A stretch of DNA of 64,000 nt from Haloarcula halophila (GTDB taxonomy: Archaea; Halobacteriota; Halobacteria; Halobacteriales; Haloarculaceae): assembly GCF_029278565.1 (NCBI RefSeq), contig NZ_CP119559.1:2728001-2792000 (forward strand). Reading direction: 5' to 3'. The notes beneath the pieces are model-generated. The model searched no databases, was not told the DNA's origin, and was given only the letters and a program-made list of their open reading frames with translations. The position numbers and the translations under genes are program-made. How positions within the stretch are numbered: position 1 is the first letter of the stretch; each line of letters begins with the position of its first letter. Shown in pieces: positions 13,562 through 20,947 of the stretch.

Positions 13562-14662
13562 ATGAGCGAGAGCACGACACCCGACACCGAGGAGGCCCGC
13601 GAGCAACTCATCGACCTCGCGGCGGAGTTCTACGACCAGTTCGCCGAGGGGGACGTCCCGACGATGTCGATCCCCACGCGGACGAAATCGAACATCGAGT
13701 ACGACGAGGACAAGAACGTCTGGGTCTACGGCGACCGCACCTCCACGCGGTCGGCCAAGTCCGTCTCCGGGGCCGAGAAGCTCTTGAAGGCGACCTACGC
13801 GATCGACTTCCTCGCCCAGCAACTCGAAGAGGACCGCTCGTCGACGCTACGTGAACTGTACTACCTCTCGGAGTCCTGGGACCTCGAAGAGGCCCAGTTC
13901 AACAGCCAGGACGAGTCCAACCAGCTCATCGAGGACCTGGAGATCGTCTCCGACGTGACCCGCGAGGACTTCCACATGCGCCCCGAGGAGTCGGGCGCGA
14001 CGATCATGGGACCGCTGGAACTACGCGAGCAGACCCGGCGGGGCGAACGGGTCATCCACTGCCAGAAGGACGTCGGCGAGGGCGGCTACCAGATCCCGAA
14101 CAACCCCGACACCATCGAGTTCCTGGACAACGACGCCGACTTCGTCCTCTGTGTCGAGACCGGCGGGATGCGCGATCGGCTGGTCGAGAACGGCTTCGAC
14201 GACGAGTACAACGTCATCGTGGTCCACCTGAAGGGCCAGCCGGCCCGGGCGACACGGCGGATCACCAAGCGGCTCCACGACGAACTCGCTCTCCCGGTCG
14301 TGGTCTTTACAGACGGTGACCCGTGGTCGTACCGCATCTACGGTTCGGTCGCCTACGGGTCGATCAAGTCCGCCCACCTCTCGGAGTATCTGGCGACCCC
14401 ACAGGCCCAGTTCGTCGGCATCCGACCGGAGGACATCGTTGAGTACGACCTCCCGACGGACCCGCTGTCGGACTCGGACATCAACGCGCTGGAGTCGGAA
14501 CTGGAAGATCCACGGTTCCAGACCGACTTCTGGGAGGAACAGATCGAACTCCAACTGGACATCGGGAAGAAGGCCGAACAGCAGGCGCTTGCCTCCCGCG
14601 GGCTGGACTTCGTGACCGACACGTATCTCCCCGAACGGCTGACCGAGATGGGCGTCCTGTAG
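13562..14662 (+). CDS. top6A: DNA topoisomerase VI subunit A
   Basis: A 366-residue Spo11-like cleavage subunit. The CAP/5Y domain holds the catalytic tyrosine in ELYYLSESW (near residue 100). The TOPRIM domain has the Glu of CVETGGM (near 200) and the metal-binding FTDGDPW (near 250), all needed for Mg-dependent DNA breakage. Length is normal for the family. The ATG at 13562 follows the top6B stop after 1 nt, so the two subunits are translationally coupled. A probable promoter for the next gene, TTTATA at 14812, marks the end of the operon. Confidence 0.96.
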   Translation: MSESTTPDTEEAREQLIDLAAEFYDQFAEGDVPTMSIPTRTKSNIEYDEDKNVWVYGDRTSTRSAKSVSGAEKLLKATYAIDFLAQQLEEDRSSTLRELYYLSESWDLEEAQFNSQDESNQLIEDLEIVSDVTREDFHMRPEESGATIMGPLELREQTRRGERVIHCQKDVGEGGYQIPNNPDTIEFLDNDADFVLCVETGGMRDRLVENGFDDEYNVIVVHLKGQPARATRRITKRLHDELALPVVVFTDGDPWSYRIYGSVAYGSIKSAHLSEYLATPQAQFVGIRPEDIVEYDLPTDPLSDSDINALESELEDPRFQTDFWEEQIELQLDIGKKAEQQALASRGLDFVTDTYLPERLTEMGVL

Positions 14663-14811
14663 GCGGCTGTCCGTATCACGAACAGTTCGCCCGGCCTCTA
14701 TCACTCTTGATCGGGGGTGTGCCGTGATGAACGGTGAGTAGCCGTCGAAAAGCCCGGGTCGAAACTGTTCGGATGTCCGACACATCCGGCCGATAGCCCC
14801 GGATAGCGGGA

Positions 14812-14817
14812 TTTATA
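14812..14817 (+). promoter_or_regulatory. TATA box of the 52-aa protein gene
   Basis: TTTATA at 14812-14817 is centred about 28 nt before the ATG at 14842, as expected for a leaderless archaeal mRNA. This box is the main support that the short frame is a real gene. The preceding 14663-14811 stretch shows nothing else recognisable. Confidence 0.6.
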
Positions 14818-14841
14818 CTCCCGAGCTACGTGGCTGCTTGT

Positions 14842-15000
14842 ATGCCAGTTATGGCGAGTGGTGACTTCTCCATCCACCGGGAAGGGTGTGAGGAGTTCGA
14901 CGACGGGATGCCCATCTCGTCGCTCCCCGACGAGGTGACCTCGATCGACGACCTGGACTGTACGTGCTGGAGCGAGTTCGCCTCGCTTGAGGAGATCTAG
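14842..15000 (+). CDS. Small acidic protein (52 aa) with a Cys-x-Cys motif
   Basis: A short frame, ATG 14842 to TAG 15000. Its composition is haloarchaeal: many Glu and Asp residues, with SIDDLD and SLPDEVT segments. It has three cysteines, one at GCEEF and a pair in DCTCWS, which might bind a metal or form a disulfide; no family is recognised. A well-placed TATA box 28 nt upstream and GC-rich third positions support expression. A second ATG at 14851 would remove three residues. It lies between top6A and NAD kinase; their functions give no hint of its own. Confidence 0.6.
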   Translation: MPVMASGDFSIHREGCEEFDDGMPISSLPDEVTSIDDLDCTCWSEFASLEEI

Positions 15001-15056
15001 TCCGACAGGGTCCGAACCCGTGGCTGGTTTATGACCGCAGCGCCGTAGCTATCGGT

Positions 15057-15908
15057 ATGACCGTCGGCATCGTGGCCCAGCGCAACAACGACCGGGCCAT
15101 CTCGCTTGCGAGTACGCTCTCGGACCGTCTCGACGAGGTCTCCGCCGCCGTCGTGGTCGACGAGACCACCGGCGAGACGGCTGTGGACCACGACGACTGG
15201 GAGCGTGCGCCACCCGAGACGGCTCCCGTCGAGTCCATGGACGACTGCGATCTCGTCGTGAGTATCGGTGGTGACGGGACCTTCCTCTACGCTGCCCGCG
15301 GGGCAGGATCGACGCCGATCATGGGCGTCAACCTCGGCGAAGTCGGGTTCCTGAACGCTATCGCACCCGAGGAGGCGATCGAGACAGTCGTCGCCGAGGT
15401 CGAACACATCCAGAAGACCGGTAGCGCACGGACCCGTGCCCTGGCACGGATTCGAGCCAGTGGCGACGGGTGGACACTCTCGCCAGCACTCAACGAAGTC
15501 GTCGTCCAGGGGTCCCATCGCGGTCACGGCGGCGGCGCGACGTTTCGGGTTCGAGTCGACGGCGCGACCTACACCGACAACCACGCCGACGGCGTCCTCG
15601 TCGCGACACCGACTGGCTCGACGGCGTACAATCTGAGCGAGGGCGGGCCGCTGGTCCACCCCGATCTCCACGGACTCATCGTCACCGAGATGGCCGGCGC
15701 GGAGGGGATGCCACCGCTGGTCGTCGACGCCGACAGCGAGATCGTCGTCGAAGTCAGCGATCGAGACACGGGTGTCGTGGTCAGTGACGGACGCGTCAGA
15801 CAGAAGCTCGAACCGCCGTGTCAGGTCGTTATCTCGCGGGCGAGTGATCCGATCCGCCTCGCGGGACCGCCGCTCGATTTCTTCACCGCGCTGGAGAAAC
15901 TCGCCTAG
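15057..15908 (+). CDS. nadK: NAD kinase
   Basis: A 283-residue ATP-NAD kinase that phosphorylates NAD to NADP in the cytoplasm. The catalytic GGDGTFLY loop (about residues 72-79) and the G-x-N-L-G-E-V-G-F motif follow in order, then the ALNEVVV segment whose Asn-Glu pair binds the substrate, and the glycine-rich ATPTGSTAYN loop. The C-terminal beta domain is complete. A TTTATG box near 15028 is spaced for a leaderless transcript from ATG 15057. The last four bases overlap the end of the convergent membrane protein gene. Confidence 0.93.
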   Translation: MTVGIVAQRNNDRAISLASTLSDRLDEVSAAVVVDETTGETAVDHDDWERAPPETAPVESMDDCDLVVSIGGDGTFLYAARGAGSTPIMGVNLGEVGFLNAIAPEEAIETVVAEVEHIQKTGSARTRALARIRASGDGWTLSPALNEVVVQGSHRGHGGGATFRVRVDGATYTDNHADGVLVATPTGSTAYNLSEGGPLVHPDLHGLIVTEMAGAEGMPPLVVDADSEIVVEVSDRDTGVVVSDGRVRQKLEPPCQVVISRASDPIRLAGPPLDFFTALEKLA

Positions 15909-16189
15909 CGCCGACCCAGTGAGAACAGCACGGGTGCGATCACGAGCAACACGAGGCCGAACAGCTTGTACTGGAACGCCGACGTCAGGACGCTTCCGGT
16001 GCTGGGCTCCATCGTGGCTGTCGGGAGGATCAGCAGTACAACGCCGATGCCAAGCGTGTGCAGCCCCAGCAGACGGAGCGATCGCGTCGGAAGCACTCCG
16101 ACAGCGCCGAGGACGAAGCTCAGTAACAGGACGTCGCCAACGTTGTAGTTCAGCAGGAAGCTGTCGATGAGTTGCAGCGGCGCGAGCAT
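15905..16189 (-). CDS. Small integral membrane protein (94 aa)
   Basis: A 94-residue protein with about three membrane segments (residues 18-35, 42-60 and 72-91) and a basic C-terminus (LGRR). No recognised family. It is convergent with nadK, overlapping by 4 nt. A minus-strand TTTAAT box near 16222-16227, about 35 nt before the ATG at 16189, would serve as its promoter. Function unknown. Confidence 0.65.
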   Translation of the reverse strand: MLAPLQLIDSFLLNYNVGDVLLLSFVLGAVGVLPTRSLRLLGLHTLGIGVVLLILPTATMEPSTGSVLTSAFQYKLFGLVLLVIAPVLFSLGRR

Positions 16190-16300
16190 TCCTATCCCGA
16201 ATCTCGCCGTGACGCGATCATTAAACTTCCGTTACAGCCGTACCGGAGCCGGGAGTTCCCCGCTATAGTTATATGTACACAGCGGGCACTACAGGATACT

Positions 16301-16864
16301 GTGACAGAGGCTACTGTCCTCGTCGTCGACGACGAGACGGAGGTCGCGGACGTCTACGCGTTGCGACTCCGGAACGAATACGAGACCGAGACAGCTTACG
16401 GCGGTGGGGAAGCCCTGGAGATGATCGACGACGACATCGACGTCGTCCTGCTAGATCGACGGATGCCGGACATCTCGGGCGACGACGTGCTCGACGAGAT
16501 CCGTGACCGCGATCTCGGGATCCGCGTCATCATGATCACAGCCGTCGATCCGGACTTCGACATCATCGACATGCCGTTCGACGACTACCTGTGCAAGCCC
16601 GTCGACAAGGACGACCTCGTCGCCGCGATCGAACAGCAACTCGCCGCTCGCCGCTACGACCAGCGACTGACCGAGTACCTGGAGGCGACGTCGAAGCTCG
16701 CGCTCCTGGAAGCCGAGAAGACGCCACAGTCGATCGAAGACAGCGACGAGATGGGACAGCTCCAACAGCGTGCCGAACGGCTCAGAGGTGAGATGGACGA
16801 GGCCCTCGCGGAGTTCGAGGACATCGAGACGGCCTTCGAAGAGATCGGTCGTCGACCCGGGTGA
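16301..16864 (+). CDS. Response regulator with HalX output domain
   Basis: A 187-residue cytoplasmic response regulator. The receiver is intact: VLVVDDE with the acidic pair, the phospho-acceptor Asp in VVLLDRRMPD, the Thr in MITAVD and the Lys in CKPVD. The C-terminal 70 residues (YDQRLTEYLEATSKLALLEAEK and a long helical tail) match the haloarchaeal HalX domain. GTG at 16301 is taken as start: it gives VTEATVLVVDD at the receiver start, and a TATA-rich stretch at about 16262-16275 sits some 30 nt upstream. A frameshifted paralogue lies 1.3 kb away. Its kinase is unknown. Confidence 0.88.
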   Translation: MTEATVLVVDDETEVADVYALRLRNEYETETAYGGGEALEMIDDDIDVVLLDRRMPDISGDDVLDEIRDRDLGIRVIMITAVDPDFDIIDMPFDDYLCKPVDKDDLVAAIEQQLAARRYDQRLTEYLEATSKLALLEAEKTPQSIEDSDEMGQLQQRAERLRGEMDEALAEFEDIETAFEEIGRRPG

Positions 16865-16876
16865 CCGACTGGTCCC

Positions 16877-17479
16877 TTACTCTACCGGTGTGTACAACAG
16901 GTAGCCGTCGGTCCCGTCCCCGACCGACCGGACTCGGAACTGTTTCCGACCGGCCGCTGTCTCACAGGCGACGGTCGTCTCGAACCCATCGTCCGTGACC
17001 GATTCGGCGTCGATCGCCCCGGAGTCGACCGTCATCAGTGTCTCTCCGAGTGGCGTCCCGGCGATCCGGGCGGGTGGAACGTCGAACGTGTCCCCGAACG
17101 CCTCGTTTGCGGCCCGAACGACCGGGCCGTACCCCTCGTCGGTGTAGTAGAGGATCGGATCGGGGTGGCCGCCGAACAGGTCGATCGGTTCCGGGGACGG
17201 GATCTCCTCTTCGTTCAGTTCGACGGTGTCTCCCGTCCGTCCCGTGTCGGCTCGCTGGATGTCGTCGGCCGAGACGAGATATCCGACCGCGCCGATGCCG
17301 CCGCCGAGTGCGACCCCCAGTCCGCCCAGGACCGCCTGTGACAGCGGGAGTTCGACGGCCGCACCGACGGCGAGCGCCCCGCCGGCGACGAGGAGCGCAC
17401 CGGCCCCGATCCAGACCACCATCGTCGCGACGCTCCCGAACCGACCCCCGTCCTGCTCGTCCGATGTCCCGGCCATCAT
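16877..17479 (-). CDS. Two-TM protein with a PAS-like domain
   Basis: About 200 residues: two adjacent membrane helices (about residues 18-37 and 44-66), an acidic linker, then a PAS-like domain in the cytoplasm (ILYYTDEGYGPVVRAANEAFGDTF and a beta sheet to the end). No kinase or output domain follows, so it could be a sensor partner. I chose the ATG at 17479 because the codons upstream of it include the rare TTA; the ATG at 17518 is possible. The gene lies between two HalX regulators and reads opposite to both, so it may take part in the same signalling unit; this is inference. Confidence 0.65.
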   Translation of the reverse strand: MMAGTSDEQDGGRFGSVATMVVWIGAGALLVAGGALAVGAAVELPLSQAVLGGLGVALGGGIGAVGYLVSADDIQRADTGRTGDTVELNEEEIPSPEPIDLFGGHPDPILYYTDEGYGPVVRAANEAFGDTFDVPPARIAGTPLGETLMTVDSGAIDAESVTDDGFETTVACETAAGRKQFRVRSVGDGTDGYLLYTPVE

Positions 17480-17565
17480 CCGGTCAGTCGCCCGGCCACG
17501 GGTTAACGTTTTCCGCATCCGGCGAGCCGCCAGACATACTTACTGCGCTGCCGTAGCGAGGGACT

Positions 17566-18137
17566 GTGTCAGCCTCCACCCGCGGTCGCGTGTTGATGTC
17601 GACGACGAGCCAGCGGTCGCGGACACGCAGGCTGCTCGCCTCGCGGGGCACTACGAGACGGAGACGGTTTACGGGGGCGAGGCGGCCCTGGACAGGGCCG
17701 GGCCGTCGTTCGACGCGGTCTTGCTCGACCGGCGAATGCCCGATGTCCACGGCGACGACGTGCTCGACCGACTCCGCGAGCGCGGCTACGAGGGGGTTGT
17801 CGTGATGATAACGGCCGTCGATCCCGACCTGAACATCCTGGAGATGGGGTTCGACGATTACCTCTGTAAGCCGGTCGACCGGGAGACGCTACTGGCGACA
17901 CTCGATCAGCACCTCTCGCAATCCGACCAGGACGACCGTCTCGACGAGTACTTCCAGATCACGGCGAAGCTGGCGGTCCTCGAAGCGGAGAAGCCGTCCA
18001 GACAACTCGAAGACAGCAGTGAGTACCGGGCACTGCGGGACCGTGCCGACGAACTGCAAGCGGGGCTCCGGGACGCGATCGACGACTTCGAGGGGATCGT
18101 CGACGCCCACGAGTCGATCCGCCGCGAGAACGACTAG
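17566..18137 (+). pseudogene. HalX response regulator, interrupted by a -1 frameshift
   Basis: Closely related to the regulator at 16301: same receiver (VVLLDRRMPD-type, here AVLLDRRMPDVHG), same CKPVD Lys motif, same HalX tail (LAVLEAEKPSRQLED). The plausible start, GTG 17566, is about 26 nt after an ATACTTA box, and begins VSASTRGRVL. Within the first beta strand the frame is lost at about 17597: one added base gives VLxVDDEPAVAD. As written, translation from that start leaves the receiver frame after ten codons, and the downstream frame has no usable ATG or GTG nearby. Either a sequencing error or a recently damaged gene. Confidence 0.8.
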
Positions 18138-18149
18138 AGTGTGCCGGGC

Positions 18150-18776
18150 TTACGTCTCGTCTTGGACCACAAGCTGCTCGTCGATATACGCTTCCAGTGA
18201 CTCTCGCATCGGCTCGACAGGATCGTCCTCCCGGGTCGCGCTCTGGAGGACGATCCCGTCGAGCATGGTCAGCAGGAACTGGGCCGTCAGTTCCGGATCG
18301 GCGTCGGCGAAGACGCCCTCGTCGATCCCTTCCTCGATGATCGTCGCCACCCGGTCGGTGAACCGGTGGTCGGTCTCCGTGAACTTCGCGCGGAACTCGG
18401 GGGTTCGGACAGCGTGTGCGCGCAGTTCCACGTAGGCCCGTAGCGCGGCGTCCCTATCGGGCAGTTCCTCCGCGTGCGGGAGGTCGCCGAGGATCAGGCT
18501 CATGAACGTCTTCAGGTCGTTGTGGGGGTCCCCCGAGGATTCGAGCTGGAACAGCTGGTCGAACGTATCGAGGATGTACTCCAGAAACGACAGCAGCAGG
18601 TCGTCCTTCCCGTCGAAGTGGTGGTAGAACGTCGACTTGCTCAACTCCGCCTGGTCGGCGATACGCTGGATCGAGAGTCCGGCGTAGCCGTGTTCCTGGA
18701 GCGCGCAGAACGTCGCTTGCATGATTGCCTCCCGTGAATCTCTCGGTTCGCCGCTGAACGGAACCCCGTCGACCAT
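18150..18776 (-). CDS. TetR/AcrR-family transcriptional regulator
   Basis: A 208-residue dimeric repressor type. Residues 15-60 form the TetR helix-turn-helix (IMQATFCALQEHGYAGLSIQ and LSKSTFYHHFDGKDDLL); the rest is an all-helical ligand-binding and dimer domain. ATG 18776 is chosen because the TATTTAT box (18802-18808) is 29 nt before it, whereas ATG 18803 lies inside that box. An inverted repeat sits between TATA box and start, suggesting autorepression. It is divergent from the surface protein/RND exporter pair, the usual arrangement of an exporter regulator. The ligand is unknown. Confidence 0.88.
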   Translation of the reverse strand: MVDGVPFSGEPRDSREAIMQATFCALQEHGYAGLSIQRIADQAELSKSTFYHHFDGKDDLLLSFLEYILDTFDQLFQLESSGDPHNDLKTFMSLILGDLPHAEELPDRDAALRAYVELRAHAVRTPEFRAKFTETDHRFTDRVATIIEEGIDEGVFADADPELTAQFLLTMLDGIVLQSATREDDPVEPMRESLEAYIDEQLVVQDET

Positions 18777-18780
18777 CCTG

Positions 18781-18798
18781 ACCGAATATTCGTTCGGT
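18781..18798. promoter_or_regulatory. Putative TetR operator in its own promoter
   Basis: ACCGAATATTCGTTCGGT has 6-bp inverted arms (ACCGAA and TTCGGT). It occupies the -5 to -22 region between the TATA box (18802-18808) and the leaderless start at 18776, exactly where a repressor would block transcription. Confidence 0.6.
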
Positions 18799-18846
18799 CG
18801 CATAAATACCCTGTAGATGACGGGTGAACCACAACGTTGATAACCA

Positions 18847-18862
18847 ACCGAACGTTCATTCG
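18847..18862. promoter_or_regulatory. Second TetR-like site
   Basis: ACCGAACGTTCATTCG resembles the reverse complement of the first operator (ACCGAACGAATATTCGGT) at its outer bases. It lies upstream of the TetR TATA box and about 150 nt before the exporter operon start, so it may help repression or link the two divergent promoters. Confidence 0.4.
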
Positions 18863-19014
18863 AGCCGAGAACGCGGAATGGATCACGACAGCCGAGACAT
18901 CCGTGGGGGGGCTGAGACGACCCTGCCCCGTCCGTCGCTGACGTCGCGTTTCCACCGTCTCACGCTGTTTCGTTCCGCGAGTAGTACCCGTATCGTTTGC
19001 CCTCAGTCACAGCT

Positions 19015-20946
19015 ATGAACTCACGCACACTTCTCACGCTGGCAGTTGTCGCATTGTTGTTGTTGGTTCCCGGCATCGCCGCCGGTGCTGTCGTCGGAAG
19101 CCCCGACATCACAGCCACGCTCACCGACTCGACGGTCGTTCCGGGCGAGGAGACGAGCTTCGACGTCGTGTTGACCAACACCGGATCGTTGGATACGGCG
19201 TCCGCACGGAACCCGAACTACAACAGCCAGGTAACCACCGCTCGTGGCCTGCAGGTCGACGTGTTGGACGGCGGTGGACCGTTCACGATCACGACCGACC
19301 AGCAGGTCTACGGCTCGTTGCCCGAGACGACCACCCAGCCCATCTCTTTCAACGTGGTAGTCCATGACGACGCCGAACCGGGGACATACCGAGTCCCGGT
19401 CGATCTGAAGTACAAGTACACCGAGTACATCTCCGAGACCACCGGCGACCGGGACGAGCGAACCGCGACGACTCGGGAGTACGTCACGGTCGAAGTCTCG
19501 GACCGTGCGAAGTTCGATGTCACCGACATCGACTCGAACGCCCGCGTCGCCTCGACCGGGACGGTGGCGGTCACGGTCGAGAACACCGGCTCGGAGGCCG
19601 CCAGTGACGCGTCGGTCGCCTTCGAGGCGAGTAATTCCGACCTCTCTGTGGGCGGCCAACAGGCCAGTTCCCGGTACGTCTCCCAGTGGGAACCGGGTGA
19701 GGTTCGGACCTTCCGCTACCGGGTCGGCTCGACGGCCAACGCCGAAGCCGACAGTTACGAGTTCGACCTCTCGGTGAACTTCGAGGACGAAGAGGGGGCG
19801 GACCGCAGTTCGGCCCGTCGGTCCGTCGGCGTCGATCTGGAGCGCGAACAGACCTTCAGTGTCACCGACCTCGAAAGCGACGTTTCCATCGGCGACACCG
19901 GGACCTACAACGTCACGTTCCGCAACGACGGGCCTGTCGCGGTCAACGACGCGACCGTCCAGATCACCTCACAGAGCAGTGATATCTCGTTCAGCGGCTC
20001 CGAATCGTCGACCCAGTACGTCGGGGCCTGGCAGCCCGGCGAGACCCGGACGGTCCGCGTCGAAGCGACCACGAGCGAGGACGCACAGGTGCGTCCCTAC
20101 GCGCTCGTCGCCACAGTCGGCTACACCGATCCGGAGGGTGACGCCGGCGCCGACGAGAACATCCAACTCGGACTCCAGCCCGAACCCGAACAGACGTTCA
20201 GCCTGAGCGATGTCGAATCGAACCTCCGGGCCGGTGACGACGGACGGCTCAACGCGACACTGACGAACACGGGCAGGAACACGGTTCGCAACGTCGTCCT
20301 CGTCTGGCAGAGCGACAACACCAACATCTCGCCACAGAAGACCGAATACGCCGTCGGGGACCTCGAACCCGGGGCCTCGGCGGAGGTCTCGTTCGGTGTC
20401 GATGTCTCGGACGCCGCCGAGGGCGGCCCCCGCCAGTTCGATTTCGCCACCCGCTACCGCAACCGCGAGGGTGACCGCCGCGAGAGCGATACGATCGAGA
20501 TACAGCAGTCGGTCGCCGACGGGACCGACGAGTTCCGTCTCGAAACCACCGACGTCAACGTCACTGTCGGCCAATCCAAGACGATCGAACTCACGATCAC
20601 CAACGTCAACAACGAACGGCTGACCAACATCGAGGCGAAGTTGTTCACCGACTCGCCGATCTCGGCAACCGACGACGAGGCGTTCATCGCGAGCCTCGAA
20701 CCGGGTGAGTCCGAGACACTCACGTTCGGTATCAGCGCCAGCGGGACGGCGATGCAGAAGACCTACCCCGTCTCGATGGACTTCCAGTACGAGGAACCCG
20801 ACGGCGACACGCCGATCTCTGACACCTACCGGGTCCCGATCTCCGTCACGGAACGCAGCGGTGGCGGCGGACTCCCGCTCGGACTGATCGGCGCCGTCGT
20901 CCTGCTGAGTGTGCTCGCCGTCGCAGGATACATCAGGTACCGATAA
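19015..20946 (+). CDS. Membrane-anchored surface protein with Ig-like repeats (COG1361-type)
   Basis: 643 residues with a Sec signal peptide (residues 1-25), at least five tandem beta-sandwich repeats of 95-120 residues, each with a pattern like V-x-N-T-G and a W-x-P-G-E closing segment, and a single C-terminal membrane helix after a Gly-rich linker, ending GYIRYR. The bulk is therefore outside the cell. The ATG at 19015 removes six upstream codons before the signal peptide. It is followed after 1 nt by the RND exporter, so the two are surely coexpressed. This pairing recurs in archaea and suggests an extracytoplasmic partner for the exporter. Whether it binds substrate or the S-layer is unknown. 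Confidence 0.82.
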   Translation: MNSRTLLTLAVVALLLLVPGIAAGAVVGSPDITATLTDSTVVPGEETSFDVVLTNTGSLDTASARNPNYNSQVTTARGLQVDVLDGGGPFTITTDQQVYGSLPETTTQPISFNVVVHDDAEPGTYRVPVDLKYKYTEYISETTGDRDERTATTREYVTVEVSDRAKFDVTDIDSNARVASTGTVAVTVENTGSEAASDASVAFEASNSDLSVGGQQASSRYVSQWEPGEVRTFRYRVGSTANAEADSYEFDLSVNFEDEEGADRSSARRSVGVDLEREQTFSVTDLESDVSIGDTGTYNVTFRNDGPVAVNDATVQITSQSSDISFSGSESSTQYVGAWQPGETRTVRVEATTSEDAQVRPYALVATVGYTDPEGDAGADENIQLGLQPEPEQTFSLSDVESNLRAGDDGRLNATLTNTGRNTVRNVVLVWQSDNTNISPQKTEYAVGDLEPGASAEVSFGVDVSDAAEGGPRQFDFATRYRNREGDRRESDTIEIQQSVADGTDEFRLETTDVNVTVGQSKTIELTITNVNNERLTNIEAKLFTDSPISATDDEAFIASLEPGESETLTFGISASGTAMQKTYPVSMDFQYEEPDGDTPISDTYRVPISVTERSGGGGLPLGLIGAVVLLSVLAVAGYIRYR

Positions 20947-20947
20947 G

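Noticed and set aside
18997-19015. Earlier start for the surface protein
   Set aside because: The upstream codons precede a clean signal peptide at 19015.
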